Of a stretch of DNA of 64,000 nucleotides, positions 46,436-59,905 are shown piece by piece. Under the pieces are notes generated by a model. The model made no database searches, was not told where the DNA came from, and saw nothing but the letters and a program-made list of their open reading frames with translations. Position 1 is the first letter of the stretch, and each line of letters starts with the position of its first letter. The position numbers were made by a program, and so were the translations under genes. The stretch comes from Streptomyces sp. NRRL B-1347 (lineage in GTDB: Bacteria; Actinomycetota; Actinomycetes; Streptomycetales; Streptomycetaceae): NCBI RefSeq assembly GCF_000720325.1, contig NZ_JOJM01000011.1, forward strand, positions 88,897-152,896, given 5' to 3'.

Positions 46436-46993
46436 TCAAACAACTTTCATCAAGGCTAGCAGCTCGCGCGCTACGTCCTCGACCGAGGTGTTGACCAGGG
46501 TGGTGTCGAATTCGGGCTCCGCGGCCAGCTCCACGCGCGCGGCCTGGAGCCTGCGCTCGATCACCTCGGCCGCCTCGGTGCCGCGCCCGGTGAGGCGCCG
46601 CACCAGCTCGTCCCAGCTCGGCGGGGCGAGGAAGACCAGCTGGGCGTCGCCCATGGACTCCCGCACCTGCCGGGCGCCCTGGAGGTCGATCTCCAGGAGG
46701 ACGGGCTCGCCCGCCTCCAGGCGGTCCATGACCGCGCGACGGGGCGTGCCGTAGCGGTTGCCCGCGAATTCCGCCCACTCCAGGAGCTCACCATTGGCGA
46801 TCAGCTTGTCCATTTCCTCGTCGGAGACGAAGAAATAGTGCACACCATGGCGCTCGCCGGGGCGCGGCTTGCGGGTCGTCGCCGAGACCGAGAGCCAGAC
46901 CTCGGGGTGTTCCTTGCGCATATGGGCGACGACCGTGCTCTTGCCGACCCCGGAGGGGCCGGAGAGCACGGTCAGCCGCGGACGTTCACTCAT
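46436..46993 (-). CDS. gmk: guanylate kinase
   Basis: 185 residues; phosphorylates GMP to GDP. P-loop [16 protein letters not shown]-binding [20 protein letters not shown], and [11 protein letters not shown]; the lid region [10 protein letters not shown] is present. ATG 46993 gives the family N-terminus. It lies between the sIHF gene and rpoZ, the standard Streptomyces order. Confidence 0.96.
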   Translation of the reverse strand: MSERPRLTVLSGPSGVGKSTVVAHMRKEHPEVWLSVSATTRKPRPGERHGVHYFFVSDEEMDKLIANGELLEWAEFAGNRYGTPRRAVMDRLEAGEPVLLEIDLQGARQVRESMGDAQLVFLAPPSWDELVRRLTGRGTEAAEVIERRLQAARVELAAEPEFDTTLVNTSVEDVARELLALMKVV

Positions 46994-47054
46994 GCAGCGA
47001 TTATCCAGGTTCTCAGAGGTGCCTGAGACCAGGTTCCCGGACGGCGCGGAGCCG

Positions 47055-47378
47055 TCAGGCGCCGCTGCCGCCGAACTCGCGCTCCAGGGACGCGATCTGG
47101 TTGGAGCCAAGACCGCGCACGCGGCGGCTCTCGGAGATGCCGAGGCGCTCCATGATCTGCTTGGCGCGGACCTTGCCCACGCCGGGCAGCGACTCCAAGA
47201 GGGCGGAGACCTTCATCTTGCCGATGACGTCGTTCTCCTGGCCCTGCTTGATGACCTCGTGAAGGGAGGCGCCGGAGTGCTTGAGTCGATTCTTGACCTC
47301 GGCCCGCTCCCGGCGAGCCGCGGCGGCCTTTTCGAGCGCGGCTGCGCGCTGTTCAGGGGTAAGGGGCGGAAGAGCCAC
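47055..47378 (-). CDS. actinobacterial integration host factor sIHF
   Basis: 107-residue nucleoid-associated protein, the size of the S. coelicolor sIHF. A long basic N-terminal helix ([28 protein letters not shown]) precedes a helix-two-turn-helix DNA-binding domain ([33 protein letters not shown]). It binds and supercoils DNA and affects sporulation and antibiotic production in Streptomyces. GTG 47378 follows GAGGTGA. It lies between pyrF and gmk as in other Streptomyces. Confidence 0.95.
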   Translation of the reverse strand: MALPPLTPEQRAAALEKAAAARRERAEVKNRLKHSGASLHEVIKQGQENDVIGKMKVSALLESLPGVGKVRAKQIMERLGISESRRVRGLGSNQIASLEREFGGSGA

Positions 47379-47733
47379 GCCTACGTCACCTCGAAGATCG
47401 AACTGTCGGATACGGACCGGTGAGGAACCTAGTCGCCCCACACCAGGGGAGCAACGTGCAACGCGCTTGCCCGTTGGCTCTGGTCGGAGACTAGCGGCCA
47501 TGGCCGCCTGAGTCAGCGAGAACAAGCGAAAAGTCCAGGTCAGCCTCTGTTGAGCCGGGCATATCGGGCAATTCACCCCTGTTTTGGCCGGGTGTCGTGT
47601 AAGCAACGCGTCAGTTCGGCGGGCTGATGCCGTCGGTGCACGACGTACGCGGAACGTCCACGGGGCCGAATGCGGAACACAAACGTGGCCGAGGAACGAC
47701 CTTTCGCCAGGTCGCCCGCCGGGTCGGACACGC
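47379..47733 (-). other. intergenic region upstream of the sIHF gene
   Basis: About 355 bp without a supported gene. It must contain the sIHF promoter. I see no riboswitch, tRNA or clear operator; open frames here are short and lack ribosome sites. Confidence 0.5.
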
Positions 47734-47772
47734 GTCCGCCCCGGGACCGGAAGGACCGGTCCCGGGGCGGAC
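47734..47772 (-). terminator. terminator of the pyr operon after pyrF
   Basis: Perfect 17-bp stem GTCCGCCCCGGGACCGG (47734-47750) / CCGGTCCCGGGGCGGAC (47756-47772) with an AAGGA loop, 20 bp past the pyrF stop. Confidence 0.87.
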
Positions 47773-47791
47773 GCCAGGAGCTCGGGGCGGG

Positions 47792-48634
47792 CTAGCCGCC
47801 GACCGCCTGCCGCACCTCGTCGGCGAAGCGCGCGGCGGCCGCGCGCAGCGCCCCGGCGTCGGGGCCCGCCTTGAGCACGCCGCGGCTCACGTTCGGGACG
47901 ACGTTGCGCACGGCCGCGCCGAAGACGCGGGGCAGGTCCGCGGGCGTCGCGCCCTGCGCCCCGATGCCGGGGGCGAGCAGCGGCCCGTTGATGTCCAGGT
48001 CGAAGGACGACAGGTCGCCGAGCGTGGCGCCGACCACCGCGCCGAACGACCCCATGGGCGCGGCCTCGGCGTTCTCGCGCGCGAGGTGGCCCAGCATGGT
48101 CGCGCCGATGGTGCGGCCGTCGGCCCGCTCGGCGCGCTGCACCTCCGCGCCCTCGGGGTTGGACGTCAGGGCGAGCACGAAGAGCCCCGAGCCGCTCTCC
48201 CGGGCGAGGTCGACGGCGGGCCGCAGGGACTCGTACCCGAGGTACGGTGAGACCGTCAGGGCGTCCGAGAACAGCGGCGCGTCCGGGTGCAGGAAGGCCT
48301 CGGCGTACGCGGCCATGGTGGAGCCGATGTCGCCGCGCTTGGCGTCCATGACGACCAGGCCCCCGGCGGCGCGCAGCTCCGCGACGGCCCGCTCCAGGAC
48401 GGCGACGCCGCGCGAGCCGAAGCGCTCGAAGAACGCCGCCTGCGGCTTGAAGACGGCGACCTGGTCGCCCAGGGCCTCCACGACGGTGCGTGTGAAGGTC
48501 TCCAGGCCCTTGATGTCGTCATCCAGGCCCCACGCCGCCAGGAGCGAGGCGTGCGGGTCGATGCCGACGCAGAGCGGGCCGCGGGTGTCCATGGCGTGGC
48601 GCAGCCGCGCGCCGAAGGGTTCCTGGTGGCTCAT
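47792..48634 (-). CDS. pyrF: orotidine 5'-phosphate decarboxylase (type 2)
   Basis: 280 residues; last step of UMP synthesis. The active-site block VVMDAKRGDIGST and PLCVGIDPHASLL mark the longer type-2 (mycobacterial/myxobacterial) OMP decarboxylase; ALTVSPYLGYESLRP is also typical. Its ATG overlaps the pyrD stop (ATGA, 48631-48634). It is the last gene of the pyr operon, with a strong terminator behind it. Confidence 0.95.
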   Translation of the reverse strand: MSHQEPFGARLRHAMDTRGPLCVGIDPHASLLAAWGLDDDIKGLETFTRTVVEALGDQVAVFKPQAAFFERFGSRGVAVLERAVAELRAAGGLVVMDAKRGDIGSTMAAYAEAFLHPDAPLFSDALTVSPYLGYESLRPAVDLARESGSGLFVLALTSNPEGAEVQRAERADGRTIGATMLGHLARENAEAAPMGSFGAVVGATLGDLSSFDLDINGPLLAPGIGAQGATPADLPRVFGAAVRNVVPNVSRGVLKAGPDAGALRAAAARFADEVRQAVGG

Positions 48635-49743
48635 GCGGCGGGGGCCTTTCGGGTGTCGGCGCCGATCGCTTCGGCGAGCGTGGCGTACGGGGAGGTGGCG
48701 AGCCGCGCGGCGAGGCCCTTGTGGATCCCGCGCGCCCAGAACGGGCCCTCGTAGATGAACGCGCTGTAGCCCTGCACCAGGGTCGCGCCCGCGAGGATGC
48801 GCTGCCAGGCGTCCTCGGCGTTCTCGACGCCTCCGACGCCCACCAGGGTGATCCGGTCGCCCACGCGCGCGTAGAGGCGGCGCAGCACCTCCAGGGAGCG
48901 CTCCTTGAGGGGCGCGCCGGACAGGCCGCCGGTCTCCTTGACGAGCTCCGGGTCGGAGGTCAGGCCGAGGCCCTCGCGCGCGATGGTCGTGTTCGTGGCG
49001 ATGATGCCGTCGAGGCCGAGCTCCACGGCGAGGTCGGCGACCGCGTCGACGTCCTCGTCGGCCAGGTCGGGCGCGATCTTGACGAGCAGCGGGACGCGGC
49101 GGCCATCGACGCTGCGGTCGGCGGCCTCGCGCACGGCGGTGAGCAGGGGCCGCAGCGACTCGGTGGCCTGGAGGTTGCGCAGGCCGGGCGTGTTCGGCGA
49201 GGACACGTTGACGACGAGGTAGTCGGCGTGGCGGGCCAGGCGCTCGGTGGACTTCACGTAGTCGGCGGCGGCCTCGGCCTCCGGCACGACCTTGGTCTTG
49301 CCGATGTTGACGCCGACGACGGTCCTGAAGACCGCCTCGCGGGCCGCGAGGCGCTCTGCGACGGCCGCCGAGCCGTCGTTGTTGAAGCCCATGCGGTTGA
49401 TCAGGGCGCGGTCCTCCACGAGGCGGAAGAGCCGCTTCTTGGGGTTGCCGGGCTGCGGCTCGCCGGTGACCGTGCCGATCTCGATGTGGTCGAAGCCGAG
49501 CATGGCCATGCCGTCGATCGCGGCGGCGTTCTTGTCGAACCCGGCGGCGAGCCCGAAGGGGCCGTGCATGCGCAGGCCGAAGGCCTCGGTGCGCAGCTCC
49601 TTGTGGCGGGGGGCGAGGGCGGCGGCCACGAAGGTCCGCAGGACGGGGATGCGCGCGGCGAGGCGGATCCAGGCGAAGGCGAGGTGGTGGGCCCGCTCGG
49701 GGTCCATGCGCCGGAAGACGAGCCGGAAGAAGAATGCGTACAT
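48631..49743 (-). CDS. pyrD: dihydroorotate dehydrogenase (quinone), class 2
   Basis: 370 residues; oxidises dihydroorotate to orotate with FMN and passes electrons to quinone. The N-terminal helix [20 protein letters not shown] is the membrane/quinone segment of class 2 enzymes. Further on are [40 protein letters not shown] (catalytic Ser type) and [13 protein letters not shown] 49743 has GAGGA 8 bp upstream. A palindromic terminator separates it from carB, while it overlaps pyrF. Confidence 0.96.
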   Translation of the reverse strand: MYAFFFRLVFRRMDPERAHHLAFAWIRLAARIPVLRTFVAAALAPRHKELRTEAFGLRMHGPFGLAAGFDKNAAAIDGMAMLGFDHIEIGTVTGEPQPGNPKKRLFRLVEDRALINRMGFNNDGSAAVAERLAAREAVFRTVVGVNIGKTKVVPEAEAAADYVKSTERLARHADYLVVNVSSPNTPGLRNLQATESLRPLLTAVREAADRSVDGRRVPLLVKIAPDLADEDVDAVADLAVELGLDGIIATNTTIAREGLGLTSDPELVKETGGLSGAPLKERSLEVLRRLYARVGDRITLVGVGGVENAEDAWQRILAGATLVQGYSAFIYEGPFWARGIHKGLAARLATSPYATLAEAIGADTRKAPAA

Positions 49744-49760
49744 GCTGGTGTCCTCATGAG

Positions 49761-49790
49761 GAGGGGGACACCGGATCCGGTGTCCCCCTC
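49761..49790 (-). terminator. 30-bp perfect palindrome between carB and pyrD
   Basis: GAGGGGGACACCGGA (49761-49775) followed directly by its complement TCCGGTGTCCCCCTC (49776-49790). It lies 10 bp beyond the carB stop and 17 bp upstream of the pyrD start, overlapping the pyrD leader, so it could act as a partial terminator or attenuator inside the pyr cluster. Confidence 0.7.
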
Positions 49791-49799
49791 GTGGGCTGT

Positions 49800-53100
<3,301 letters not shown>

Positions 53101-53108
<8 letters not shown>

Positions 53109-54243
53109 GCTGGCCCTCCATCAGGGAAACGAAACGGTCGAAGAGGTACGCGGCGTCGTGCGGGCCGGCGGCCGCCTCGGGGTGGTACTGGACGCTGAAC
53201 GCGGGCTGGTCGAGGAGCTGGAGCCCCTCCACCACCTGGTCGTTGAGGCACACGTGGGAGACCTCGGCGCGCCCGAAGGGGGTGTCGGAGACCTTGTCGA
53301 GCGGCGCGTCGACGGCGAAGCCGTGGTTGTGCGCGGTGACCTCGACCTTGCCCGTGGTGCGGTCCTGCACGGGCTGGTTGATGCCCCGGTGGCCGTACTT
53401 CAGCTTGTACGTGCCGAAGCCGAGGGCGCGGCCGAGGATCTGGTTGCCGAAGCAGATGCCGAACAGCGGCGTCTTCCGCTTCAGGACCTCCTGCATGACG
53501 GCCACGGGGCCGTCGGCGGTCGCCGGGTCGCCGGGGCCGTTGGAGAAGAACACGCCGTCGGGGTTGACGGCGTAGACGTCATCGGCGGTCGCGGTGGCGG
53601 GAAGGACGTGCACCTCGATGCCGCGCTCGGCCATGCGGTGCGGGGTCATGCCCTTGATGCCGAGGTCGACGGCGGCGACCGTGAACCGCTTCTCGCCGAT
53701 CGCCGGGACGACGTACGTCTCCTTGGTGGCGACCTCGGCGGAGAGGTTCGCGCCCTTCATCTGCGGCTGCGCCTGCACCTTGGCGAGCAGCTCGGCGTCG
53801 GCGGCGATCGTGTCGCCGGAGAAGACGCCGACGCGCATGGCGCCGCGCTCGCGCAGGTGGCGGGTCAGGGCGCGGGTGTCGACGCCGCTGATGCCGACGA
53901 CGCCCTGCCGCTGGAGCTCCTCGTCGAGGGAGCGCCGGGAGCGCCAGTTGGAGGGCACCCGGGCGGGGTCGCGCACCACGTAGCCCGCGACCCAGATCCG
54001 CTGCGACTCGGGGTCCTCGTCGTTGACGCCGGTGTTGCCGACGTGCGGCGCGGTCATCACGACGACCTGACGGTGGTACGAGGGGTCGGTGAGGGTCTCC
54101 TGGTAGCCGGTCATGCCGGTGGAGAAGACGGCCTCGCCGAAGGTCTCCCCCACCGCGCCGTAGGCGCGGCCGCGGAAGACCCGGCCGTCCTCAAGGACGA
54201 GTACGGCGGGAGTCTTCGCGACTCCCTTGGTGGAGGTCGTCAT
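53101..54243 (-). CDS. carA: carbamoyl-phosphate synthase small subunit (glutamine amidotransferase)
   Basis: 380 residues; supplies ammonia from glutamine to CarB. The class I amidotransferase triad is intact: Cys in [16 protein letters not shown], His and Glu in [14 protein letters not shown]. The N-terminal domain shows [19 protein letters not shown] and [16 protein letters not shown]. Its ATG overlaps the stop of the PH-like gene (54240-54243), and it overlaps carB at its 3' end. Confidence 0.97.
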
Positions 54244-54923
54244 CGTGCGCCTTCCGTTTCCGTCGTGCTGTGGATCCCGGCGCCGGTGCCGTCGATCTCG
54301 GTGTTGTCGATCATGTTGTTGAGGGTCTCGACCCAGTCGGCCTGCTCCGCGGCGTGGTCGGAGCGGAAGCCGGAGTCGATCAGCTTGTCGCCGTGCGCCC
54401 AGGTGACGATCAGCAGACCGCCCTCGGCGAGGACCTTGCCCGCGATGCCCTTGTCAAGGCGGGCCTCGCGCAGGGCCTCCTTCGGGATGAAGAAGTCCCG
54501 CGCCCCGGGGCGGACGACGTCCAGGCCCGCCTCGGTGAGGGTCAGCTCCACGCGGCTGCGGGTGCCCAGACCGTGCGCCACGATGCGGTCAAGCCACTGG
54601 CCCGCCGTGGTCGAGCCGTGGTAGCGGCCGGTCAGCTCAAGTTTCGTCGCACCGGGCTCGGACGGCACATCGGGCAGTGGCGGCTTGCCGCCTCCGTTGA
54701 GGGTGGTGGTGGGAGACGGGCGGGAGGGGAGCTCGGGGAGGTCGCCCTGGAGGGTGCCGCGCCACTTCCAGCCCTCGCGCATCAGCCAGTAGACGAGCGC
54801 GATGAAGAGCAGGATTCCGACGACCCAGCCGATCCGCGCGGCCCAGTCGGTGACCTGCGCCGACTTTTCGTCGGCGGCCAGCTGGGGCAGGGCGGAGGGG
54901 GTGAGGAGATGCGTTGCGGTCAC
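54240..54923 (-). CDS. single-pass membrane protein with PH-like domain, in the pyr operon
   Basis: 227 residues: one membrane helix (about 30-48, [18 protein letters not shown]), a Pro/Gly-rich stretch, then a soluble beta-rich domain ([37 protein letters not shown]) that resembles bacterial PH domains. A gene of this kind sits between pyrC and carA in Streptomyces generally. Both ends overlap neighbours (GTGA with pyrC, ATGA with carA), so it is made with the pathway enzymes, but its role is unknown. Start is GTG 54923. Confidence 0.82.
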   Translation of the reverse strand: MTATHLLTPSALPQLAADEKSAQVTDWAARIGWVVGILLFIALVYWLMREGWKWRGTLQGDLPELPSRPSPTTTLNGGGKPPLPDVPSEPGATKLELTGRYHGSTTAGQWLDRIVAHGLGTRSRVELTLTEAGLDVVRPGARDFFIPKEALREARLDKGIAGKVLAEGGLLIVTWAHGDKLIDSGFRSDHAAEQADWVETLNNMIDNTEIDGTGAGIHSTTETEGAR

Positions 54924-56206
54924 TGAAGCTTCCCGTCGACGAGCGTGGCCCGACCCCGGAGCCAGGTGTGCGTGACGCGTCCCGGAAGCTCACGGCCCTC
55001 GTAGGGGGTGTTGCGGCTCCGGGAGGCGAAGCCCGCGGGGTCCACCTCTCCACGGTATGCCGGATCGACGAGGGTGAGGTTCGCGGGCTCGCCGGGCGCG
55101 ACGGGGCGACCCTGGCCCTTCGCCTGCCCGATCTCGGCGGGCTTGGCGGACATCCGGTCGGCGACCCCGGCCCAGGTGAGCAGGCCGGTGTCGACCATCG
55201 TGTGCTGGACCACCGAGAGGGCGGTCTCCAGGCCCACCATGCCCATGGCGGCCGCGGCCCACTCGCAGTCCTTGTCCTCGTGCGGGTGCGGGGCGTGGTC
55301 GGTGGCGACGATGTCGATGGTGCCGTCGGCCAGGGCCTCGCGCAGCGCCAGCACGTCGGCCTCCGTGCGCAGCGGCGGGTTGACCTTGTAGACCGGGTTG
55401 TAGGAGCGGACCAGCTCGTCGGTGAGGAGCAGGTGGTGCGGGGTGACCTCGGCGGTGACGTCGATACCGCGGGACTTGGCCCAGCGGACGATCTCGACGG
55501 ACCCGGCCGTGGACAGGTGGCAGATGTGCACCCGGGAGCCGACGTGCTCGGCGAGCAGGACGTCCCTGGCGATGATCGACTCCTCGGCGACGGCGGGCCA
55601 GCCGCCGAGCCCGAGCTCCGCCGAGACGACGCCCTCGTTCATCTGGGCGCCCTCGGTGAGCCGCGGCTCCTGGGCGTGCTGGGCGACGACGCCGCCGAAC
55701 GCCTTCACGTACTCCAGGGCGCGCCGCATCATCACGGCGTCGTCGACGCACTTGCCGTCGTCGGAGAAGACGGTGACCCCGGCGGCCGACTCGTGCATGG
55801 CGCCCAGTTCGGCGAGCTTCTTGCCCTCGAGGCCGACGGTGACGGCGCCGATCGGCTGCACGTCGCAGTAGCCGGATTCCTTGCCGAGGCGCCAGACCTG
55901 CTCGACGACGCCCGCGGTGTCGGCGACCGGGAAGGTGTTGGCCATCGCGAACACCGTGGTGTAGCCGCCGCTCGCGGCCGCGCGGGTGCCGGTGAGGACC
56001 GTCTCGGAGTCCTCGCGGCCGGGCTCGCGCAGATGGGTGTGCAGGTCGACCAGGCCCGGCAGGAGGACCTTGCCGTCCGCCTCCACGACGGTGGCGCCCT
56101 CGGCGCTCAGGGCGGCGCCCACGGCCTCAATGGTCTCGCCGTCGATCAGCACGTCCTGCGGCTCGCCGCCGAGCACCCGCGCACCACGGATAAGGATCTT
56201 GGTCAT
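54920..56206 (-). CDS. pyrC: dihydroorotase
   Basis: 428 residues; cyclises carbamoyl-aspartate to dihydroorotate. It belongs to the class I type: metal ligands in VDLHTHLREPG, VVAQHAQE and RVHICHLSTAGS, and the catalytic Asp in IVATDHAPHPHEDK are all present. ATG 56206 gives the family N-terminus. It follows pyrB by 5 bp and overlaps the PH-like gene by 4 bp, so it is tightly coupled in the operon. Confidence 0.97.
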   Translation of the reverse strand: MTKILIRGARVLGGEPQDVLIDGETIEAVGAALSAEGATVVEADGKVLLPGLVDLHTHLREPGREDSETVLTGTRAAASGGYTTVFAMANTFPVADTAGVVEQVWRLGKESGYCDVQPIGAVTVGLEGKKLAELGAMHESAAGVTVFSDDGKCVDDAVMMRRALEYVKAFGGVVAQHAQEPRLTEGAQMNEGVVSAELGLGGWPAVAEESIIARDVLLAEHVGSRVHICHLSTAGSVEIVRWAKSRGIDVTAEVTPHHLLLTDELVRSYNPVYKVNPPLRTEADVLALREALADGTIDIVATDHAPHPHEDKDCEWAAAAMGMVGLETALSVVQHTMVDTGLLTWAGVADRMSAKPAEIGQAKGQGRPVAPGEPANLTLVDPAYRGEVDPAGFASRSRNTPYEGRELPGRVTHTWLRGRATLVDGKLQ

Positions 56207-56211
56207 GATTT

Positions 56212-57189
56212 CTACTTCTCCTCGGTACGGGTGTGGGTGACGGCGGGCTCCTGGCCGCCGAGCAGCAGATAGAGGACGGCCATGCGGATGGAGACGCCGT
56301 TGGCGACCTGCTCGACGACCGTGCAGCGGTCGGAGTCGGCGACCTCGGCGGTGATCTCCATGCCGCGGACCATCGGGCCCGGGTGCATCACGATCGCGTG
56401 GTCGGGCATCTTGGCCATGCGGTCGCCGTCCAGGCCGTAGCGGCGCGAGTACTCGCGCTCGGTCGGGAAGAACGCGGCGTTCATGCGCTCGCGCTGGACG
56501 CGCAGCATCATCACGGCGTCGGACTTCGGCAGCACGCGGTCCAGGTCGTACGACACCTCGCACGGCCAGTGCTCGACGCCGACCGGCACCAGGGTGGGCG
56601 GGGCGACGAGGGTGACCTCGGCGCCGAGCGTGTGCAGCAGGTCGACGTTCGAGCGGGCGACGCGGCTGTGCAGCACGTCACCGACGATCGTGATCCGCTT
56701 GCCGCTCAGGTCCTGGCCGAGGCCGGTGTCGCGGCCGACGAGGCGGCGGCGCATGGTGAAGGCGTCGAGCAGGGCCTGCGTGGGGTGCTGGTGGGTGCCG
56801 TCGCCGGCGTTGATGACGGCCGCGTCGACCCAGCCGGAGTTCGCGAGTGTGTACGGCGCGCCGGAGGCCCCGTGCCGGATGACGACGGCGTCGACGCCCA
56901 TGGCCTCCAGGGTCTGCGCGGTGTCCTTCAGGGACTCCCCCTTGGAGACGCTCGACCCCTTGGCGCTGAAGTTGATCACGTCGGCGGAGAGCCGCTTCTC
57001 GGCGGCCTCGAACGAGATCCGGGTGCGGGTCGAGTCCTCGAAGAAGAGGTTGACGACGGTACGGCCGCGCAGCGTCGGCAGTTTCTTGATCGGCCGGTCG
57101 GCGACGCGGGCCATCTCCTCGGCGGTGTCGAGGATGAGCACGGCGTCGTCGCGGGTGAGGTCGGCGGCCGAGATGAGGTGTCGCATCAT
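56212..57189 (-). CDS. pyrB: aspartate carbamoyltransferase catalytic subunit
   Basis: 325 residues; joins carbamoyl phosphate and aspartate. The carbamoyl-phosphate loop [19 protein letters not shown] and [10 protein letters not shown] are intact, as is MVRGMEI near the end. No pyrI regulatory gene follows, as usual in actinobacteria. Two adjacent ATGs (57189, 57186) are possible starts; GGAG lies 8 bp before the first. It is the second gene of the pyr operon after pyrR. Confidence 0.97.
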   Translation of the reverse strand: MMRHLISAADLTRDDAVLILDTAEEMARVADRPIKKLPTLRGRTVVNLFFEDSTRTRISFEAAEKRLSADVINFSAKGSSVSKGESLKDTAQTLEAMGVDAVVIRHGASGAPYTLANSGWVDAAVINAGDGTHQHPTQALLDAFTMRRRLVGRDTGLGQDLSGKRITIVGDVLHSRVARSNVDLLHTLGAEVTLVAPPTLVPVGVEHWPCEVSYDLDRVLPKSDAVMMLRVQRERMNAAFFPTEREYSRRYGLDGDRMAKMPDHAIVMHPGPMVRGMEITAEVADSDRCTVVEQVANGVSIRMAVLYLLLGGQEPAVTHTRTEEK

Positions 57190-57312
57190 CTGGTGGGCTC
57201 CGTAAGGGATTTCAGGTGTGCATCAGGCCTGGGGGCGCCCCTGGGCCGGGCAGCGGGCACGCGGGCGCGCGTCAGTACGGACCCGGCGGGTCCGGTACCG
57301 GTACGGGGCGGG

Positions 57313-57936
<624 letters not shown>

Positions 57937-58052
57937 CTAATTTGCGCCATCTGGCGCCTACAGCGTCTTTCACGGTACCAGCAACGGCAACGTGGGCCGT
58001 CACCTCCCCCTCGGAAGGGGCCCTCGGACCCATTCGGCTTGACGCAGCCAAG

Positions 58053-58065
58053 TAACGCTGCGTAA
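58053..58065. promoter_or_regulatory. BldD box in the bldD-pyrR intergenic region
   Basis: TAACGCTGCGTAA fits the published BldD consensus TNACNCWGNGTNA at every fixed position. It is 63 bp before the bldD start. A further half-site-like element, CTCACAGTGAG, is at about 58067-58077. BldD is known to repress its own promoter; the pyrR promoter shares this 240-bp region. Confidence 0.82.
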
Positions 58066-58128
58066 CCTCACAGTGAGTCACCAGCCGCGCGGCGGAGCCG
58101 CACGTTGTCACAGCGTCCGGGGAGCTAT

Positions 58129-58629
58129 ATGTCCAGCGAATACGCCAAACAGCTCGGGGCCAAGCTCCGCGCCATCCGTACCCAGCAGGGCCTTTCCCTC
58201 CACGGTGTCGAGGAGAAGTCCCAGGGTCGCTGGAAGGCGGTCGTGGTGGGGTCGTACGAGCGCGGCGACCGCGCCGTGACCGTGCAGCGCCTCGCCGAGC
58301 TGGCGGATTTCTACGGCGTTCCGGTGCAGGAACTGCTGCCTGGCACCCCGCCCGGCGGTGCCGCAGAGCCGCCGCCCAAGCTGGTCCTTGACCTGGAGCG
58401 GCTCGCCCACGTCCCCGCCGAGAAGGCAGGCCCGCTGCAGCGGTACGCCGCCACGATCCAGTCCCAGCGCGGTGACTACAACGGCAAGGTCCTCTCCATC
58501 CGCCAGGACGACCTGCGCACCCTCGCCGTGATCTACGATCAGTCGCCGTCGGTGCTCACCGAGCAGCTGATCAGCTGGGGCGTCCTGGACGCGGACGCGC
58601 GCCGCGCCGTGGCCCACGAAGAGGTCTGA
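58129..58629 (+). CDS. bldD: developmental regulator BldD
   Basis: 166 residues. N-terminal XRE helix-turn-helix (AKQLGAKLRAIRTQQGLSLH, VVGSYERGDRAVTVQRLAEL), a linker, and a C-terminal domain (QRYAATIQSQRGDYNGKVLS, RQDDLRTLAVIYDQSP) that holds the c-di-GMP binding motif RGDYN. With tetrameric c-di-GMP BldD dimerises and represses sporulation genes during vegetative growth. ATG 58129 has GGGGAG upstream. It lies divergent from pyrR, the conserved Streptomyces position, and has its own BldD box. Confidence 0.98.
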   Translation: MSSEYAKQLGAKLRAIRTQQGLSLHGVEEKSQGRWKAVVVGSYERGDRAVTVQRLAELADFYGVPVQELLPGTPPGGAAEPPPKLVLDLERLAHVPAEKAGPLQRYAATIQSQRGDYNGKVLSIRQDDLRTLAVIYDQSPSVLTEQLISWGVLDADARRAVAHEEV

Positions 58630-58659
58630 GCCCGTCAAGGGCGAATCCAGCAGAAACGT

Positions 58660-58710
58660 GCCGCCGGGGTGGCCGGAAACCCAGAGAGGGTTTCCGGCCA
58701 CCCCGGCGGC
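58660..58710 (+). terminator. terminator of bldD
   Basis: Perfect 23-bp inverted repeat (58660-58682 and 58688-58710, beginning GCCGCCGGGGTGGCCGG) with an AGAGA loop, followed by TTTGTC; one of the strongest hairpins in the window. Confidence 0.93.
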
Positions 58711-58761
58711 TTTGTCATGCCCAGTGGCAGCTTTGTCGGGCGCCGCGGTGGCGGCTTTGTC
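58705..58761. repeat. three copies of GGCRGCTTTGTC between two terminators
   Basis: GGCGGCTTTGTC at 58705-58716, GGCAGCTTTGTC at 58726-58737 and GGCGGCTTTGTC at 58750-58761. The first overlaps the right arm and T-tract of the bldD terminator, so the array may be duplicated terminator tail. Confidence 0.6.
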
Positions 58762-58793
58762 GGACCCGGTGGATTTCGCCGCCGTACGGAAAA

Positions 58794-58836
58794 CCCCGGA
58801 GGGCCCGCGGCCGTATTGGCCGCGGGCCCTCCGGGG
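58794..58836 (-). terminator. terminator of the pepQ-efp-nusB unit
   Basis: Perfect 19-bp stem CCCCGGAGGGCCCGCGGCC (58794-58812) / GGCCGCGGGCCCTCCGGGG (58818-58836), loop GTATT, 22 bp past the nusB stop. On the minus strand it is followed by TTTTCC. Confidence 0.92.
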
Positions 58837-58858
58837 TGCCGCGAAATCGAACTGAACG

Positions 58859-59290
58859 CTATGCGTCCCGGCGAAGGCTCGGCTTGAGGTCCTTGAACCG
58901 ACCGAGCAGCCCATTCACAAAAGCGGGCGAGTCATCGGTCGAGAACTCCTTGGCGAGCTGGACGGCCTCGTCGAGGACGACGGCGTCCGGCGTACCGTCC
59001 ACCCAGATGAGTTCGTACGCGCCGAGCCGCAGGATGTTGCGGTCGACGACCGGCATCCGGTCGAGCGTCCACCCCACCGCGTACTGGGAGATCAGCTCGT
59101 CGATGCGGGCCGCGTACTCCTGGTAGCCCTCGACGAGCTCCATCGTGTACTCGCTCACCGGCGGCTGGCGCGTGTCGGTCCGCGAGTGGCGCACCCAGTC
59201 CGCGAGCACGGTGAGTACGTCGACGCCACGCTGGTCGGCCTCGAAGAGGATCTGGAAGGCGCGCTTGCGGGCCGTGTTACGGGCGGCCAC
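58859..59290 (-). CDS. nusB: transcription antitermination factor NusB
   Basis: 143 residues, all-helical RNA-binding protein that with NusE assembles antitermination complexes on rRNA leaders. KRAFQILFEADQRG at the start, GWTLDRMPVVDRNILRLGAY and PDAVVLDEAVQLAKEFS are the family blocks. GTG 59290 lies 2 bp after the efp stop, so the two genes are co-transcribed. Confidence 0.96.
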   Translation of the reverse strand: MAARNTARKRAFQILFEADQRGVDVLTVLADWVRHSRTDTRQPPVSEYTMELVEGYQEYAARIDELISQYAVGWTLDRMPVVDRNILRLGAYELIWVDGTPDAVVLDEAVQLAKEFSTDDSPAFVNGLLGRFKDLKPSLRRDA

Positions 59291-59292
59291 GG

Positions 59293-59859
59293 TTAGCTGT
59301 TCACCCGGCCGAGGTAGCTGCTGTCACGGGTGTCGACCTTGATCTTCTCACCGGTGGTGATGAAGAGCGGCACGTTGATCTGGTGGCCGGTCTCCAGGGT
59401 GGCGGGCTTGGTGCCACCGGTGGAGCGGTCGCCCTGGACGCCCGGCTCGGTCTCCTGGATGACGAGCTCGACGGCGGCGGGCAGCTCGAGGAAGAGGACC
59501 TCGCCCTCGTGCTGCGCGACCGTGGCGGTGAAGCCCTCGATCAGGAAGTTCGCGGCGTCGCCGACGGCCTTCTTGTCGATGTGCAGCTGGTCGTAGGTCT
59601 CCATGTCCATGAAGACGAAGTACTCGCCGTCCATGTACGAGAACTGCATGTCGCGCTTGTCGACAGTGGCGGTCTCGACCTTGACGCCGGCGTTGAACGT
59701 CTTGTCGACGACCTTCCCGGAGAGCACGTTCTTCAGCTTGGTGCGCACGAAGGCAGGGCCCTTGCCGGGCTTGACGTGCTGGAACTCGACGACGGACCAG
59801 AGCTGGCCCCCGTCGAGCTTGAGCACCATGCCGTTCTTGAGGTCGTTCGTGGAAGCCAC
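59293..59859 (-). CDS. efp: translation elongation factor P
   Basis: 188 residues; relieves ribosome stalling on polyproline. Three OB-like domains in the normal order: N-terminal [20 protein letters not shown], tip loop KPGKGPAFV with the Lys that contacts the tRNA, and C-terminal [20 protein letters not shown]. The Pro-containing tip loop is the actinobacterial form, which works without the known lysine modifications in studied relatives. GTG 59859 is the start. It lies between the pepQ-like gene and nusB. Confidence 0.97.
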   Translation of the reverse strand: MASTNDLKNGMVLKLDGGQLWSVVEFQHVKPGKGPAFVRTKLKNVLSGKVVDKTFNAGVKVETATVDKRDMQFSYMDGEYFVFMDMETYDQLHIDKKAVGDAANFLIEGFTATVAQHEGEVLFLELPAAVELVIQETEPGVQGDRSTGGTKPATLETGHQINVPLFITTGEKIKVDTRDSSYLGRVNS

Positions 59860-59905
59860 GGTTGCGGAATCTCCTGGACTGACGTGGACGACCCCGGCGC
59901 ACGCG

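Noticed and set aside
57190..57312. Bacillus-type PyrR attenuator between pyrR and pyrB
   Set aside because: Only a short imperfect hairpin near 57280 was seen; no antiterminator/terminator alternative structure or anti-antiterminator consensus.
58669..58887. Small Gly-rich open frame (GGFV repeats) between bldD and nusB
   Set aside because: It lies entirely within the two terminators and the TTTGTC repeats and has no ribosome site.
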